Source: Phyto melanocephala (lineage: Eukaryota; Arthropoda; Insecta; Diptera; Rhinophoridae). From it: a stretch of 64,000 bases of DNA. Position 1 is the stretch's first letter. Each line of letters opens with the position of its first letter. A model generated the notes under the pieces. It was not told the origin of the DNA. It searched no databases and saw only the letters and a list, made by a program, of their open reading frames with translations. The stretch spans positions 2,348,001 through 2,412,000 of the forward strand of contig OW799233.1 in NCBI GenBank assembly GCA_941918925.1, read 5' to 3'. This document shows, one piece after another, positions 33,678-47,200 of this stretch. The position numbers and the translations under genes were made by a program.

Positions 33678-35089
33678 TTATTATCCAAACATTCTCAATA
33701 TTTTTTTTTTATTATTTTTTTGACCTTAAGATTTTTTCCAATCGACTTTAATCTTTGTGGACTATTCGTTTTCTTTTTTTTTAATATTAATAACTCTTTT
33801 GTTAAATCTACTATTAGTACTTTGGCTACTTTGGGTAATCGATTCTTTTTTAGTAGAAATTCGATAACTTGTTTCGAAAATCAAAAATATTTATTTTATT
33901 AATTTTAAGGATAAATTTAGCATTGTTAGACTTGCTTTATTTATTCCTTTTATTTTTTTTCTTTTTTAAAATTCAAAACTCAAACGGTCAGGTCTACACT
34001 TTTCAAACGGATTATGTCATTTAAAAAAAGATAACAAGAAATGCTGAATTTTTTCAATAACTTTAGCTATTGAATTAAATTGGGATTTATTCATAATTTT
34101 TTCAATATCTCAAGTAGAAAAAACTTAAATATTTTTATAAGCTTATTTTTGTTTCTTAAACTTATTGTGGGCCTCTCTCCTTAAGGCTTAGTAACTCTAA
34201 ACAGAAGGATAGAGAAGAAAAGCAAAATAGAATATAAATTTTTTTCATTTTAATTTTACTATCTTTTTACTTTGAGAGCATCATTTATGACTCTTTAACA
34301 AACTCAAATTAACAGAGCGCAAACTTTTAAAGAAAAAAAAATGTTTTTTTTCCTTTTTTAAACAAAGTGACGATGGCATATTTGTGCATCGCAATGTCCA
34401 CAACAAGAAGTTACGATTTTTAGATGAAATAAAATTTGCTAAAACATATAAACAAATAAAAGACATTTATTAACAGTCGTCAGCACAATACAATACAATT
34501 TTACATACGTTTGTATAAATTTTATTTGATAAAGTAAAATAAAAACTCTAGTTACTTCAGTTCTTTTAAATAACTGTTTTTAGAAGCATTTGTAATAAAT
34601 TTAAGGAACTTCTCAACAAAAACTTACAGCAGAGACTGTGAAAACAATATTGAAAACTTTTTTATTTTTTTTATCTGCCTTAGATGCGGGAAAAAATCTA
34701 CTTAAAAAAATCATTTCAAAAATTCTAGGAATTAAGAGAAAAACTGTTTTGTCTCTCAAAATAATAATCATCAAAGGAAATTGGTTGATTTAAAATTTAG
34801 AATAAAATTACTGCAGTTGCAAAACTCAATGCCATGAAGACCAGTTCTCAGAATAAATATAATACAACAGTGGCAGACAAAATTAATGCTCTATTTTGGT
34901 TTATATTTTTAACAGAGAAATTTTTAGAAGAATTTTAAATTCATTGCCTTTCTAAGAACTTCACTTATATTTTCCTTTCAATGCTAGTTTTTTGTGCTCG
35001 ACTGTATATGCACAATATAACAGCAGAAGTAGTTAATAAAGAAAAGTTTAAAATTTACTTCTATTTGTTTTTGTTTTGTTTACTTTCAG
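33065..35089. other. non-coding region upstream of the dipeptidase coding exons
   Basis: Contains an (ATT)n microsatellite and T-rich tracts. The 5' UTR exon(s) of the dipeptidase must lie at or before this region, since 35088-35089 is a splice acceptor, but no donor could be singled out. Confidence 0.4.
33644..33684. repeat. (ATT)n microsatellite
   Basis: About 13 ATT units with one interruption. Confidence 0.9.
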
Positions 35090-35292
35090 ATCTCAAAATA
35101 ATAACGACGCCACTTTAAAAAGGCAATGAAATCGCGGAAGCTTCCCAAAGGCTTCGTGCTTTGTGGCTTAAATTGCTTAACTTTTGTTTACTTTCCACTG
35201 GTCTTACCGATAGTGATATGTTCGGCCAACGATTTCGACTATCGTCTGCAGCGAGTGAAAAATGTATTAAAGGAAGTGCCATTAATAGACGG
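35090..35292 (+). CDS. dipeptidase exon 1 (5' UTR end, start codon)
   Basis: The acceptor TTTGTTTACTTTCAG ends at 35089. The ATG at 35126-35128 begins [20 protein letters not shown], a short basic N-terminus followed by a hydrophobic stretch. The frame then runs to [14 protein letters not shown]; the donor GTAAGT follows at 35293. It is the first ATG in the exon. Confidence 0.9.
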
Positions 35293-38200
35293 GTAAGTTT
35301 GATGCAAACAAAAACAAATACTAAAAAAAAACAACACCAACAAATAACAACAAGCAGTGTGAAAAAGAAAAACCTTAAAAAGCAACAACAAATTCAACAA
35401 ACTGTTGGCAGAAGGGAGAAAGGAGAAAATAAAACTAAACCGCAATAAAACCCATATAAATAAAACAAAAAATAAATTAAAACCCACTTAATTAAACTAC
35501 TAAAATCCAACAGTTAGTTAATGTTGATGGGTTCTGTGAAATATTTTCTCTTGCATTTTAATTTTTTTTTCGTTCTACATTTTAAAATAAAAACTTTACA
35601 GACTTAATCGTTCTAATACAATGAATATAATTACATGTATACCGGCTTACATTGATGTTTAGTTGTTTTTGTTGATTTTTTATATTTGTTTCTTAGACAC
35701 AACGATTTACCCTGGAATATACGAAAGTTTTTAAAAAATCAATTGAAAGATTTTCATTTTGGTGGAGACCTAAGACAAATACAGCCATGGGCGAACAGTG
35801 CCTGGAGTCACACAGACTTGAGAAGACTCAAAGAGGGAATGGTGTCAGCACAGGTATAAGATACAAATTTATATCAATAAAATAATTTTAGTAGTTCAGA
35901 TTTAAATATTAGGGGTGTTCGCTTAATCTATTTAATGCCTCTTAGACCTAAAACTTAAATTTAAATTTTGACATACATACATACATGTGTATGTATGAGT
36001 GATATTTTTGCCATCATTTTGAAAACTTAAATAAAAAATCATTTGAATTAAAAGATTTCTTCGTTTGCTAAATGCAAACAACTCAAAGATTTGAGAGTAG
36101 ACAGTAGTTTAAACGACTACCCCTATTATGTTTTTATTTATCAATAAATTTTATAATGCAATAAACATTTAAATTTATTTTTGTAGAGTGTTAAGGCAGA
36201 AAATTAACTTTGTTTTCCACATGTAATATTTATTTGAAAACAAAGTTTTTAGGTCACTTGGAACTTTTGTGAAAAATAAAATTTATTTTGAATATTTTGA
36301 ATATAAATTAGTTTAAAGTTTGTTTTAAAAACAAACATGTACAAGCAATAGTAATAAACTAAAGTTGTATAAGTTTCCAATAATTTGAAGCACGATTGGC
36401 TGGCAGAACTGGGAACAAAAAAAAGAAATAGATTAACAATTTTTGCCAACATAAAAAAAAAACATTAAAATTTTAGCTGATATTAAAAAAGCTTTTAAAT
36501 ATTCATAATCTTTATTTTAGAAAACCGAATAAAAATTCATGAATTTTTAATTTTTTGAAAAAATAAACAAAATTTTTTTTAATTCTGGCAAAAAATTCTT
36601 TCGCAAGTTCAAGTTATGAAAATCGCCACTTTTTCATACAAAAACATACATTTTGTCATCGTTTATTTATTAACAAGTTTATTATAGTTGAAATTGCAAA
36701 AAATCTTAAGGCTAACGCCAACATCGCTAACAACTATGACTAGCGGCTTAATACGAAAATTGAGTAACTTCTAGGATAAGTCATCGAATCACGTTTGTTT
36801 TATTTTAATCTTGTGTTTTTGTCACAAAAAGAAAAGATGGCGTAGAAGTGATTTTGATTTTTGAAATAAGTGCAATTCAATGCCTAAAAAATATATACAG
36901 ACCAGTTGTGTATGAGGTATTAACAAAATTATTTTTGGCTTAAAAAAGGCCAGTGTATGAATGGGGTATAAGATCTTTTACATAACCCAATGATTACGCG
37001 CAATGTTACGTTTTCTGCAACTTAATTTTCTATTACTCTACCCTTAAATGTGTGAGCCATTTAGTATTTTTAATAGATGTTTGCTGGACAACAAAAACTA
37101 ATTACAATTTCTTAAAAAACTGTGGACTGTAGGAAATGATTGAAACACATTATCATGCATATCAGGCCATGCCGCCTAACACCACAATATTTCATCGGAT
37201 CAACCAAATTTTTAAATATTTTTTCTTCCGGCTTGAATGCCTGGAATGGCAATATCAGTTTGTCAATTGGTTCTGAATGATTAGCATAACTGCTTCATAA
37301 AACAAGACTATACTAATCTACAAATTGAGATCAACTTTTTATTGTCCTTAACTATTCTTATGGTATTTAGGAGGCTTTTAAAATTGCACTCTATTTTTTT
37401 TAAGTTGGCTCTAGTTTTCGAGACATAACTTTATGTCAAAACGAATGTAGTTCGACGATATATAAGCATTATTTAGGAACGATTTAAAACAAAATACGAA
37501 ATAATACAATAAAGTTTTCTCTAGGATGTGCTGCCTCATTTTTAATTCTGTTTATTAGTTGTAGAGATATGGATTAAGATTTGCAAAAAAAAAAAAAAAA
37601 AAATTATACAAAACTTGAAAATTTCTTGAAGAAAGTATTAATCTTTGGATTAGTTACTTGTAGCTAAACATATTCTGAACAATTTAGTGGCGCATATGAC
37701 ACTAAACAAACAAGTTAACAAGTTTGGCTCAAGTTTTTACACTAAATTCAAAAATGTATTTTGATAATTTTTATATTGATTTAAGTTTTCGCAATATGCT
37801 ATTAAATATAAAATGGAAGATGTTGTGCAATATATTCAAGCATAACTCTAGAGCAGTATAAGCACTTTCATCAAATGGAAAGCTATAAAATCCTCAGTAA
37901 AACTGCCTAGAATCTGCACTAACATTGTTTGTCAATTAACTTAATCATTTCAGAGATACGAAGAAAGTTGTCAAAAGAAAAAGCACAAGTGAAAAATTTA
38001 AGAAATTCTGTTTCTTATAAATGATTGAAAGACAAAAACCGACAAGGAAATTCAAAATAATTATCTTGCGTTTATAGGTAAATATGTTTTAAGCAAAACA
38101 AGATTTTTTTAATAAAACCGATGCACAACTTGTGGTTTTGAATTTCTTGCTGTTTGGATTAGACACTCTCCTCTTTAAAAATAAAGTTTTTACAATTTTC

Positions 38201-41200
38201 CAGCTTTGTTAGAGCGTATAGCAACAAGAAGAAAAAGTCGAATAAAAAACTAATTTTCTATCAATAAAATAATCTCATTCCTATATCGAGCTTAGTTTGT
38301 GTGAAGCTGTAGATTATGCTGACTTTGAGTTAATAAATGAACTAGTTCATGAACTACAAATACTACAACGAGAAAAATTCTGGGATGATTAAAGTGCACA
38401 AACTTAGTATCAAATTAAAGTCACCAAAAGACGATTGCACTTAAACACTTACTTAAATAATTAAGTTCTATTATTTGTACTTGCTACTCATTCATATAAG
38501 AAACCATGGTAATAAGTAAAGTGGTAATAAGTAAGAAGTAACTGAATAATGAACAACACATTCAAAATGTTCGCCACAAATAGTTGATATTTGCATTCTC
38601 TCTTTTCTAAGCACCTGATATTCGTTTAAAGGGCTGCCATAAATTCTGTTGTTTGAACTGAATCATTCAATTTGAAGAGAATTTCACTGCTTAACCGTTT
38701 TCCTTGTAGATTGATAAAAAAAAAAAAATGAAAACAATTTTGTCAACTAAATCATTAAATGTGGAATATCTAAAATTTAATAAAAAAAACCTAAAGTTAA
38801 AAAAAGAGAAAACCACACACACATAAAAGCGAACGAAAAGTGATGCTTCACCAAGCATATCAATCTGATAATTGCCTAAACAGCAAAATAATTCTTCAAA
38901 TACAGAGAAGTAATTGTTTACCATGTAAATATAAAAAGCTGGCATTTAAACGTAAAGTATCATTTCTACCTTAAGTAAACATTTGTTGCCATTTGCATAT
39001 TTCAACTTATTTTCGATACACATTTCGAACTCGCATCAAAGAAATTTAATGCCTTAAGTGTTTTGTTTTTAAGCATTTAACTTATCCATTGACCAAAAAT
39101 TAATCTTTAGCTTAGATGAAAGAATAACAAAAAAAAATCGAATTAAATTGCTTATGTTTCGTATCGTTTACAGTTTTGGTCAGCATATGCCCCATGTTCG
39201 TCTCAACATCTGGATGCTGTACAGTTAACGCTGGAACAAATAGATCTGATACGACGTTTAGTCAATCTATATCCGCATCATATGTCTCTTGTAACAACTG
39301 CCTCAGGTAAGTAATGAACGAATATGAGAAAGAAAATAAAAGGCAAGTGTAATCAAAAGTAAAAGTAATTGTAAATTGACTTTAATGGTTTTAAATGAGC
39401 TCAAGTGATTGCTAACGTTATTAGTTTAATACGATTAGGTTTTAAGTAATTTCTTTCTTGCTTATCATTTCACACTATAGTTCATTTAAATTATAGCAAG
39501 CTTTATTTAATTAGTTAATTACAAGAATATCAGATCAAATATTTAAATATTTAATTCATGATTAAATTTTATGGTTTGTAAATCCAAATATTTAATACAG
39601 TAAAACGCAAAAAAAAAAAAAAAAATACGGCGGGTTAACAAGGGCTTCTGATAAAAGAAAAAAACTAAAAAAACGTGTATGGGCGTTTTCTAAAATCACT
39701 TTGGAATTTAGTTTTAAGGTGAAGTTTAAAGTTTGACGTGTAGAAAATTTTAAGGCAAATATTTTTGTGGTAAAAACTAACTCTCTAACTAGTCCACATA
39801 ACGGTAATTTTTGGCCTTATTCTAACAAATAATAAAAACACCCCTTAAAACAAGGTACGATGGAGATGAAATGTTGTACGAAAAAATTATCTATCAAATT
39901 TTACTTTTTTTTAATGTCAGAACACACCAGAGCTCAAAATCTAAAACAAACTAAGAAAACAAGCCTAACTTTTAATTTTTTATTTTCTTTCAATATTATT
40001 TAACATTCAAAGGGCATTTAGTTAGAAAGTTACAGAAAGTGTATTATTCTATTAAACACAAACTTTTACTGCACTTTACACAGATACTTTTGATGTACAT
40101 ACATATGTATATCCAACATGTTTAGTTCGTGTTAATTTCATTTACTTGATGCCATTTTTATTTGAAGTTAATTGCGTGGCATTTGTCGAAGATGTGCAAT
40201 TAATTAAGCGGATGTTAATTGTTTGTACATTAACATGACATGCTCTGTCAATATCCTTTAAATATATTAAGATCAAACAACAAACCCCTTATCAGCTATA
40301 CTCTAGATATACACAAGACTCTGCGCATAAAATTACGTTAAACACATTCTGACATGTTACAAGTTAAAAATTGCATTTGCCTGTAAAATTATATAAAATA
40401 TTTATTTTATTGTCTATCATTAACACATGTATGTGTGTGTGTATTTATATTTACAACTGATAATTGTTATAATTTTAAAACAACGTCAACAACGTCAACA
40501 ACAATAACAAGAAACACTTATATTTCATTAACCAGGGCAAATACTTGAGAGTAAATACTCGTATGTTTGTAATTAAATGTATTTATTATGCACTCTGAGA
40601 AATTGTTTGAACAGGATGTGAATGTTGATAACGACGTTGATGACAATCATTGTACAATTGTTAAATTTTTTTTATAACAATTAAAACATTTGTTAAATCA
40701 ATGAAAAGTCGTTTGATTAAAAACACATGATGATGACACAAGATGTTACAGAAAACAGTATGTGTGGAGAACAGAGAGAAACAACTCATGCACACATATA
40801 CATATGTATGCCATTTTATTTGTGCTAAAGGAAAAACAAAAACAAAAAAAAAGAAAAGCCACTGAAAGAATAAATAAATGAATAAATCGCTGACAAATTT
40901 GTTTCTGTTAAATGTAAAATATATAAGTGAATAATGTCTACATATTTAGTGCATATGTGTGTGTGTGTTTGTTGTGTTTTCACAAAATTCACACATGTAT
41001 GCATTAAACTCAGTTTATTTTTATAGTTTATATCAATTTATAGTTTGCCTGTCACCTGTACGTATTTAACTATATATTTACAACCAAATTCTCCTTTTTG
41101 GCCTAATTGTAGTTACAACTGGACACACATATATTATGTTTGAATCTATGAGAAAACAAGTTGGCATGTTAACCAACCTTATTGACACCTGACATGATTG

Positions 41201-44200
41201 ATATGCATTCTGTGTCAGTGACTTCAGTAACAATTAGCATTTGTTGTCACAATAAATACCAGCAAAAAAAATTTAATTTTTGTTTTTTTTTATGTTTAAT
41301 TCAATTTGATTTATTTTATTAACTTAATTTTGCTATTTTGTAAAGTTAATTTTTTTTTGTTTAAATTTATTACTCAGACGTGTATGAGAACTAGTGTGCA
41401 AATATTTTCCAAACACTAAACGAAAACTTAGTTTAGCATATTAGTGACAAAATAGTCACTATTTTCTATCTACATATTAGTGTCAAAATAGTTACTATTT
41501 TCTATCTACATATTAGTGTCAAAATAGTTACTATTTTCTATCCACTATATGTATGTTTAGTAAAAAACTTACATTTGTAAAAAATTAAAAGATTGCAATA
41601 GTATGACTCTTAATAATATATTTAGAGACGGAAGAATTTTGTTCTTTCCCAGAATTGGTAGCGAAAGAAACACATATGAGCTTGTCTGTCGTGCTAGTTC
41701 ACACGTACTAGTCTTCGTAGATTATGTAGCCTATGCGGATCTGAATAATTGCTGTTTGACAAATGTTTTGGAATATAAAAGTTGTGAACGCGTGAATGTG
41801 TCAATCTGCCCCGAATGGAGAAGAGTTAAATTGCTCAATAGCCCGTCCGATATACGGTTTCCTGACAGTCCCGCTTGGCTCAGTAGTAAAATGTATCACC
41901 AAAGATTTCCACAAGACATCTTGTTTTTGTTAACTTGCTTTCGTTTCGTTTATATTCTGTTGTTGTATTTTTTATTTAAGTCGATGATTAGTCTACTGTA
42001 GACTTATCTGTCGCAGGATGATGGGAAATAATACGTCACAATGATTATATAGGGTTACAGTTCTTTTCTATGTGGTTAAGGGTCTGCGAAACGGACGTTT
42101 TTTAATGCTAATAGTATGGGAGGAACGTCTGGAGGGAAGTTGATGTTTCTTAATTAAAATTCAAACGCCTTAATAAAAATAGTTTGTCTCTTATAGGATT
42201 CGGTTTGCAGTTTTAACCACTACACAAGGCTACCACGTAAAAGAAAGAATAATACCGTGATGCATTTAAACTCAGTAAATTTAAGCGAACTGTTGTAAGA
42301 TAGTTTTTTAGGTTAATATTGAATTTTTTTTATAATTTTGTGAAAACTTTAAAGACAAAATTTCTTTACTTTTATATGTAAATTTGCAGAGAAAAATTAC
42401 TTAGTTGGATAAATTTTCAACTATTTCTTTTGGCACTAAAATAAAAACTGTTATGTCTAACATTTAACAAAATATATTGTATTTGGTTTAATAAAGCGAA
42501 AAATATAATTTTTGTGAATCCCTTAGAATTTTATTAACCAATTTTATCCGCCCTACTGTTGTTAATTATGCTACTGTTTTAATATATTAACAGTACCATT
42601 CTTGAATTCATTGCAGCTGTAATGTCTGAAATGTGTGAAAAGCTATGACAATATGATAGCTCTTAAAAATGTAATTTGAGAGATTTTTTGATATAGAAAA
42701 ATTTTTTTTGCGTAAAAAAGAAAATATTTTTAATGTTCTTAGATAATATGGATATATTTAATTACTATCCTTGTCAGCTAAAATCATTTGCATATATTGA
42801 AGTTTGTGTAATAAATATTTTTACAACCACAAATAATAATAATAATAAACTGATTTCTTTCGAAATTTTGATTTGTAAAGATCTTTAAAAGTAGTCTTAA
42901 TTTTCAATGTAAAATGCAAGGTGTTAAAGAGTTGCATTAGTTTTTCTCAATTGGCTTGATGTTTCATTTCGTTATGTCTTAGTCTCAATTTTTATACACA
43001 TTTTTTGTTGGGTTAGTTTTACATACATATGTAGATGTGTATGTACATTTAACAGGTTTTATTTATTACTTGTTAACAATCTGGGTTAATATCGACCACA
43101 GTTGCTTGCATTTCTGTATTTCACTTCACAAAATTTCTTTTTCAACATCATTTTAAATTATTTTAATAGGTTGAATAAAATTACTACAACTTGGACATGT
43201 CGAATTTATTAAAACTTATAATGGTTAAGAATAAGTTCAAAGCTGTAATTAAATTCAATTAAATAAATAAAAATTACCGCAAAGGCTTTTAATTAATAAT
43301 AGCACCTAAACATGTACCATATATATTTATATTTAAATATTGCAATTTCCTTTTTTTGAGATCACTTTTTGTTTAAAAAAAAAAATATTAACAAATAATG
43401 TTCCGATACCAGCCAATGTGTATCTTCTTCAGGATAAATAAATATACAAAATTTGTAAACAAAAACCAAATTCAGAACAATTGTTTGAATTGTGATCTCA
43501 AGCTCAACAAAATTATTAATACAGAAATCAAAAGAAATTTAAACGATATTTATTTAATATTGTTAAAGATATTAGAGAGACAAATAAAAAAATAATTATT
43601 CTTTCTTTTCTTTTTTTCCATTTATTGTTATTTTCTAATCCATAAGGAATCGAAAAAACTCACAAAAGTGGAAAAATAGCGAGTTTAATTGGAGTAGAAG
43701 GCGGTCATGCAATTGGCACAAGTTTAAGTGTACTTCGAATGTTTTATCAACTTGGTGCTCGCTATTTGACTCTAACACACACCTGCAATACACCTTGGTA
43801 AGTAGAGAGAATACAAAAATATAAAAAAAATATTAATAAATAAAAGTGTGCAAAAAAAAATCTGTGTATGTATAACAAATACTTACATTCCACCTCAAAT
43901 ACACTTAACGTTCGTTTCACACACAATAATAATTTAAGAAATTCCCCTGGAAATATTGTAGAAAATCTTGACTAAACAAAATACCTTGAAGCCACAATAG
44001 ATGAACAAACAACTGGAATCTTCAGCATAAAATGGAAAAGAAATGAAAAATCTTGGATTTCAAGTGTCATTAGGGATTGCATTTTCAACAAGTGAAACGA
44101 TTTTACAGAAATTGTAACTTGTGTCGTTGGAATTTAGTAGTTGAGGCATTTTGTAAAATAGAGGTGGATTAACAATGTTTTTCTTATTAAGTTTTTTTTT

Positions 44201-47200
44201 TGTATTTACATAAAATTTACATTTGTGTTTGATTTTTTTTATCGTAAAATTTTGTTTTTACTATTTTAAGGGCGGATTGTTGCAAAGTTGACGAACCTGG
44301 AAAATATCCCCATATTGGTGGTTTATCAAAATTTGGAAAGGTAAGTGTCTTCGAAAAATGTAAATATGTATGTAAGTTGAAATTATTTTTCTATTTTACT
44401 TAAATTTCAATTTAATTGAATATGTTTTAAACGTTGCTTAACTTTTAAATTAAATTTCATTTAATATTTTTTAAATTATTCAATCCAAGTTCTTTCATAG
44501 AGAAAAAAACTCTTTCCCCTGTTTTAATTCCTAAAAAATATTGTTGTACTTTCTTTGATGTGCATTCAATTAAATAAATTCCAGTTTAGCTGTCATTTCT
44601 TTTGCTTTTATCACAAGAAAATGCATTTTTTTTACAGTTTTTTTAAACTACTTCTGTGACATAATAAAAGGAATCCATTAATAAGTTTAAAAATGTAGAG
44701 TTGGAATTTTTCCCTGCTTTTAAGCTTTTGTTGCAATTGTAATCTTTTGCTAACTAGCCAAACTAATACAATATTATGCACTTTGTTGTCTCCATTATAT
44801 CCTTCTTAGACTGTGATATGAATGTACCAATACATACTCGCATACTGCCACTGCATTTGCTAGAAAAATAAATACGTTTCGCAGGAGATATAAGAAAAAA
44901 TATGTATAATTTGCATTAAGTTTTGCATTTAAATAGACAATTTTAGTAGTTTATTTATTTTTTTTTACATCCAATTTTGTTATAGCAATTTTGTTTTGTA
45001 GAAACTTGTGCTGTTACTTTTAGTATCGTAAGAATTTTATTAGAATAAGATTCTAGTCAATGTAAATTTTTTCTTCATTACTGCTTTCATATTATTAAAT
45101 ATTTCTACTTCCTTCCGTTTGAAGAAGGAAGACACATTCCGTGTAAGCAGATGAATAAAGTAAACATATCCATGCATATACATAAGTTTGTGTATATAAA
45201 TAAACAATTTCGTATTATGATTATTAAAATCTTGATTTTATGGAGCTTGTAAATGTATGGAGAGGTATGCCTATAATGAAAGTACTTTAATTCCGAAATA
45301 AGCACAAGCATGTTTTAACTTAATACCGAAGAGCTGCGCAAGTATAAGTAAAAGGGTATACAAGCAGTCACATTGAATTTGAGATATTGTGTGTGTATAT
45401 AAATCTGTCATTATAAAATACATACTTGCAAAAGTATTTGTTTGCTTTACAATAAAAATATTAAAGAATAGAACTAAGCAGCAATAGTAAATCGTTGGAA
45501 TAAAATTAAACAGATCATTAAAATTGAAATAGGTCATTCAAAACATTAAATTTATCTAAATGTAATTATTAAGTCACACTTTTGTTATTTATTTTCAAAT
45601 AAATTTTTTTATATGAGATCTATTCTACTCGATGTTCCTTCCTTCTTTTATTTAATTGTTGTTGACTTTTTTGATATTCTACTGTGTTTGGAAACACAAA
45701 CATTAACAAAGCTGTACAGAATAAGTTTTTTAAGTGTTGATTAATTAATTTTTGTGTAGGTAGTGCTTTGTTATTTTTATTTTATTTTTTTATATACGTT
45801 AAAATTGAAACACAGAGATTGTTAATGGTGTGTAAAAGAACACATAACTTTTAGAGCATTTCATGCAGCTCTTTACTTTATTCTGTTACGTACATACTAG
45901 TGTATGTATAGTGTAATGTATGATTTATTGAAAACTATATAAATAGTTTATTAAGAAATTATTTATGTTTGTATTTAATAAAATATACGTTTAATATAGT
46001 GTTTCATATAGGCTTCACTTCAAAAGTTACGACACATCGAAAGATCCTTAAATGTATTTAAAAATACCTAAAACACCTGTAAGCTATTAAATAAATCACT
46101 ATAAAATTTACAGGCATGTCATAGAGCTGAATTTTGATTGAGAATAGCATTTTTTAAGTAAAATTAAAATTTATAAAGATATTAATGTCGGCGTTAGTGA
46201 CACCAAAAAGTATAAGATAAGCACACTTTAAATTATTGTTTGCTCTTTAATACTTTAAACCCACAGACTGCTAAAGCCGACCGACTACAATCTGGCTTAA
46301 ATAAAATTTACACTTTCATATTAAGATGATTTTTTAAATACCATTGCTGTTACATAATAGTCAAAGCCAGAACCAGCGATACCAATATAATCATAAATAG
46401 GAAATAAATGAAAGTTTTTTTTATTAACCAGAAAAGAACGTAATAAAATTAAAATTTAGGGTCTTTAAGTGAAATTATCGGATGCTTATTCGATTTTATT
46501 GGGGAGGAAGGTTATATCCTTAAATGGATTTAACGGTTGCACTTGATAAATTCATTCCATCTATTGGCATAGACCTTAGGCTTCACATTGTCCCAAAATA
46601 AAAGTCCAAAAGAAGTAGATTACGGTAGCATAATGTTATTCTCAAAAATACAACCAGTTTTTGTTAAAATATTTGAATTATTCGTTTTAAGGCTGCAAAA
46701 TATTGAATATACTTTTGTTTGGTAGTGAGTAATGTTTAATATTGTATTTTCTCCTTCTCGGATCCGCGCTAGATAAAAGAAAGAAAAAGAAAATATAATT
46801 CAACTTATTTTTATGGATGCAAATATTTCCCATTCTGCTAGATTTCAGCGTAACGTTTTGGTTAATTCTTCCTTTTTTTCTTTTATTGCAATTTAACATT
46901 TATACGAGTTGACAGTGTTTTTTCTAACAAATTCTTAAAATATTTTTACAATTCTATTTTCTTTCTTATATTTTCTATTACCATTGCCGCTGATGCTATT
47001 ACTAATTTGTGCTGTGTACTGGGGACTCTTGCAAATGTGAATATTATTGTTGCTGTTGCTGCAATTGATGTTTGGTTGCTGTTCAAAATAAACAAAAAGT
47101 TGGTCGTACAAGAAATGAATCGTTTGGGCATGATTGTTGACTTGTCACATGTTTCAGTGCCCACGATGCTAGATGCTTTGGGTTCTTCAAAAGCGCCCGT

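Larger units (their letters stand above)
39307..43646 (+). other. dipeptidase intron 3
   Basis: 4.3 kb, the largest bounded intron. It holds the 36-bp palindromic tandem repeat and the unidentified 132-codon open frame near 41.5-42.0 kb; the rest is AT-rich with GT/CA simple repeats. Confidence 0.7.
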
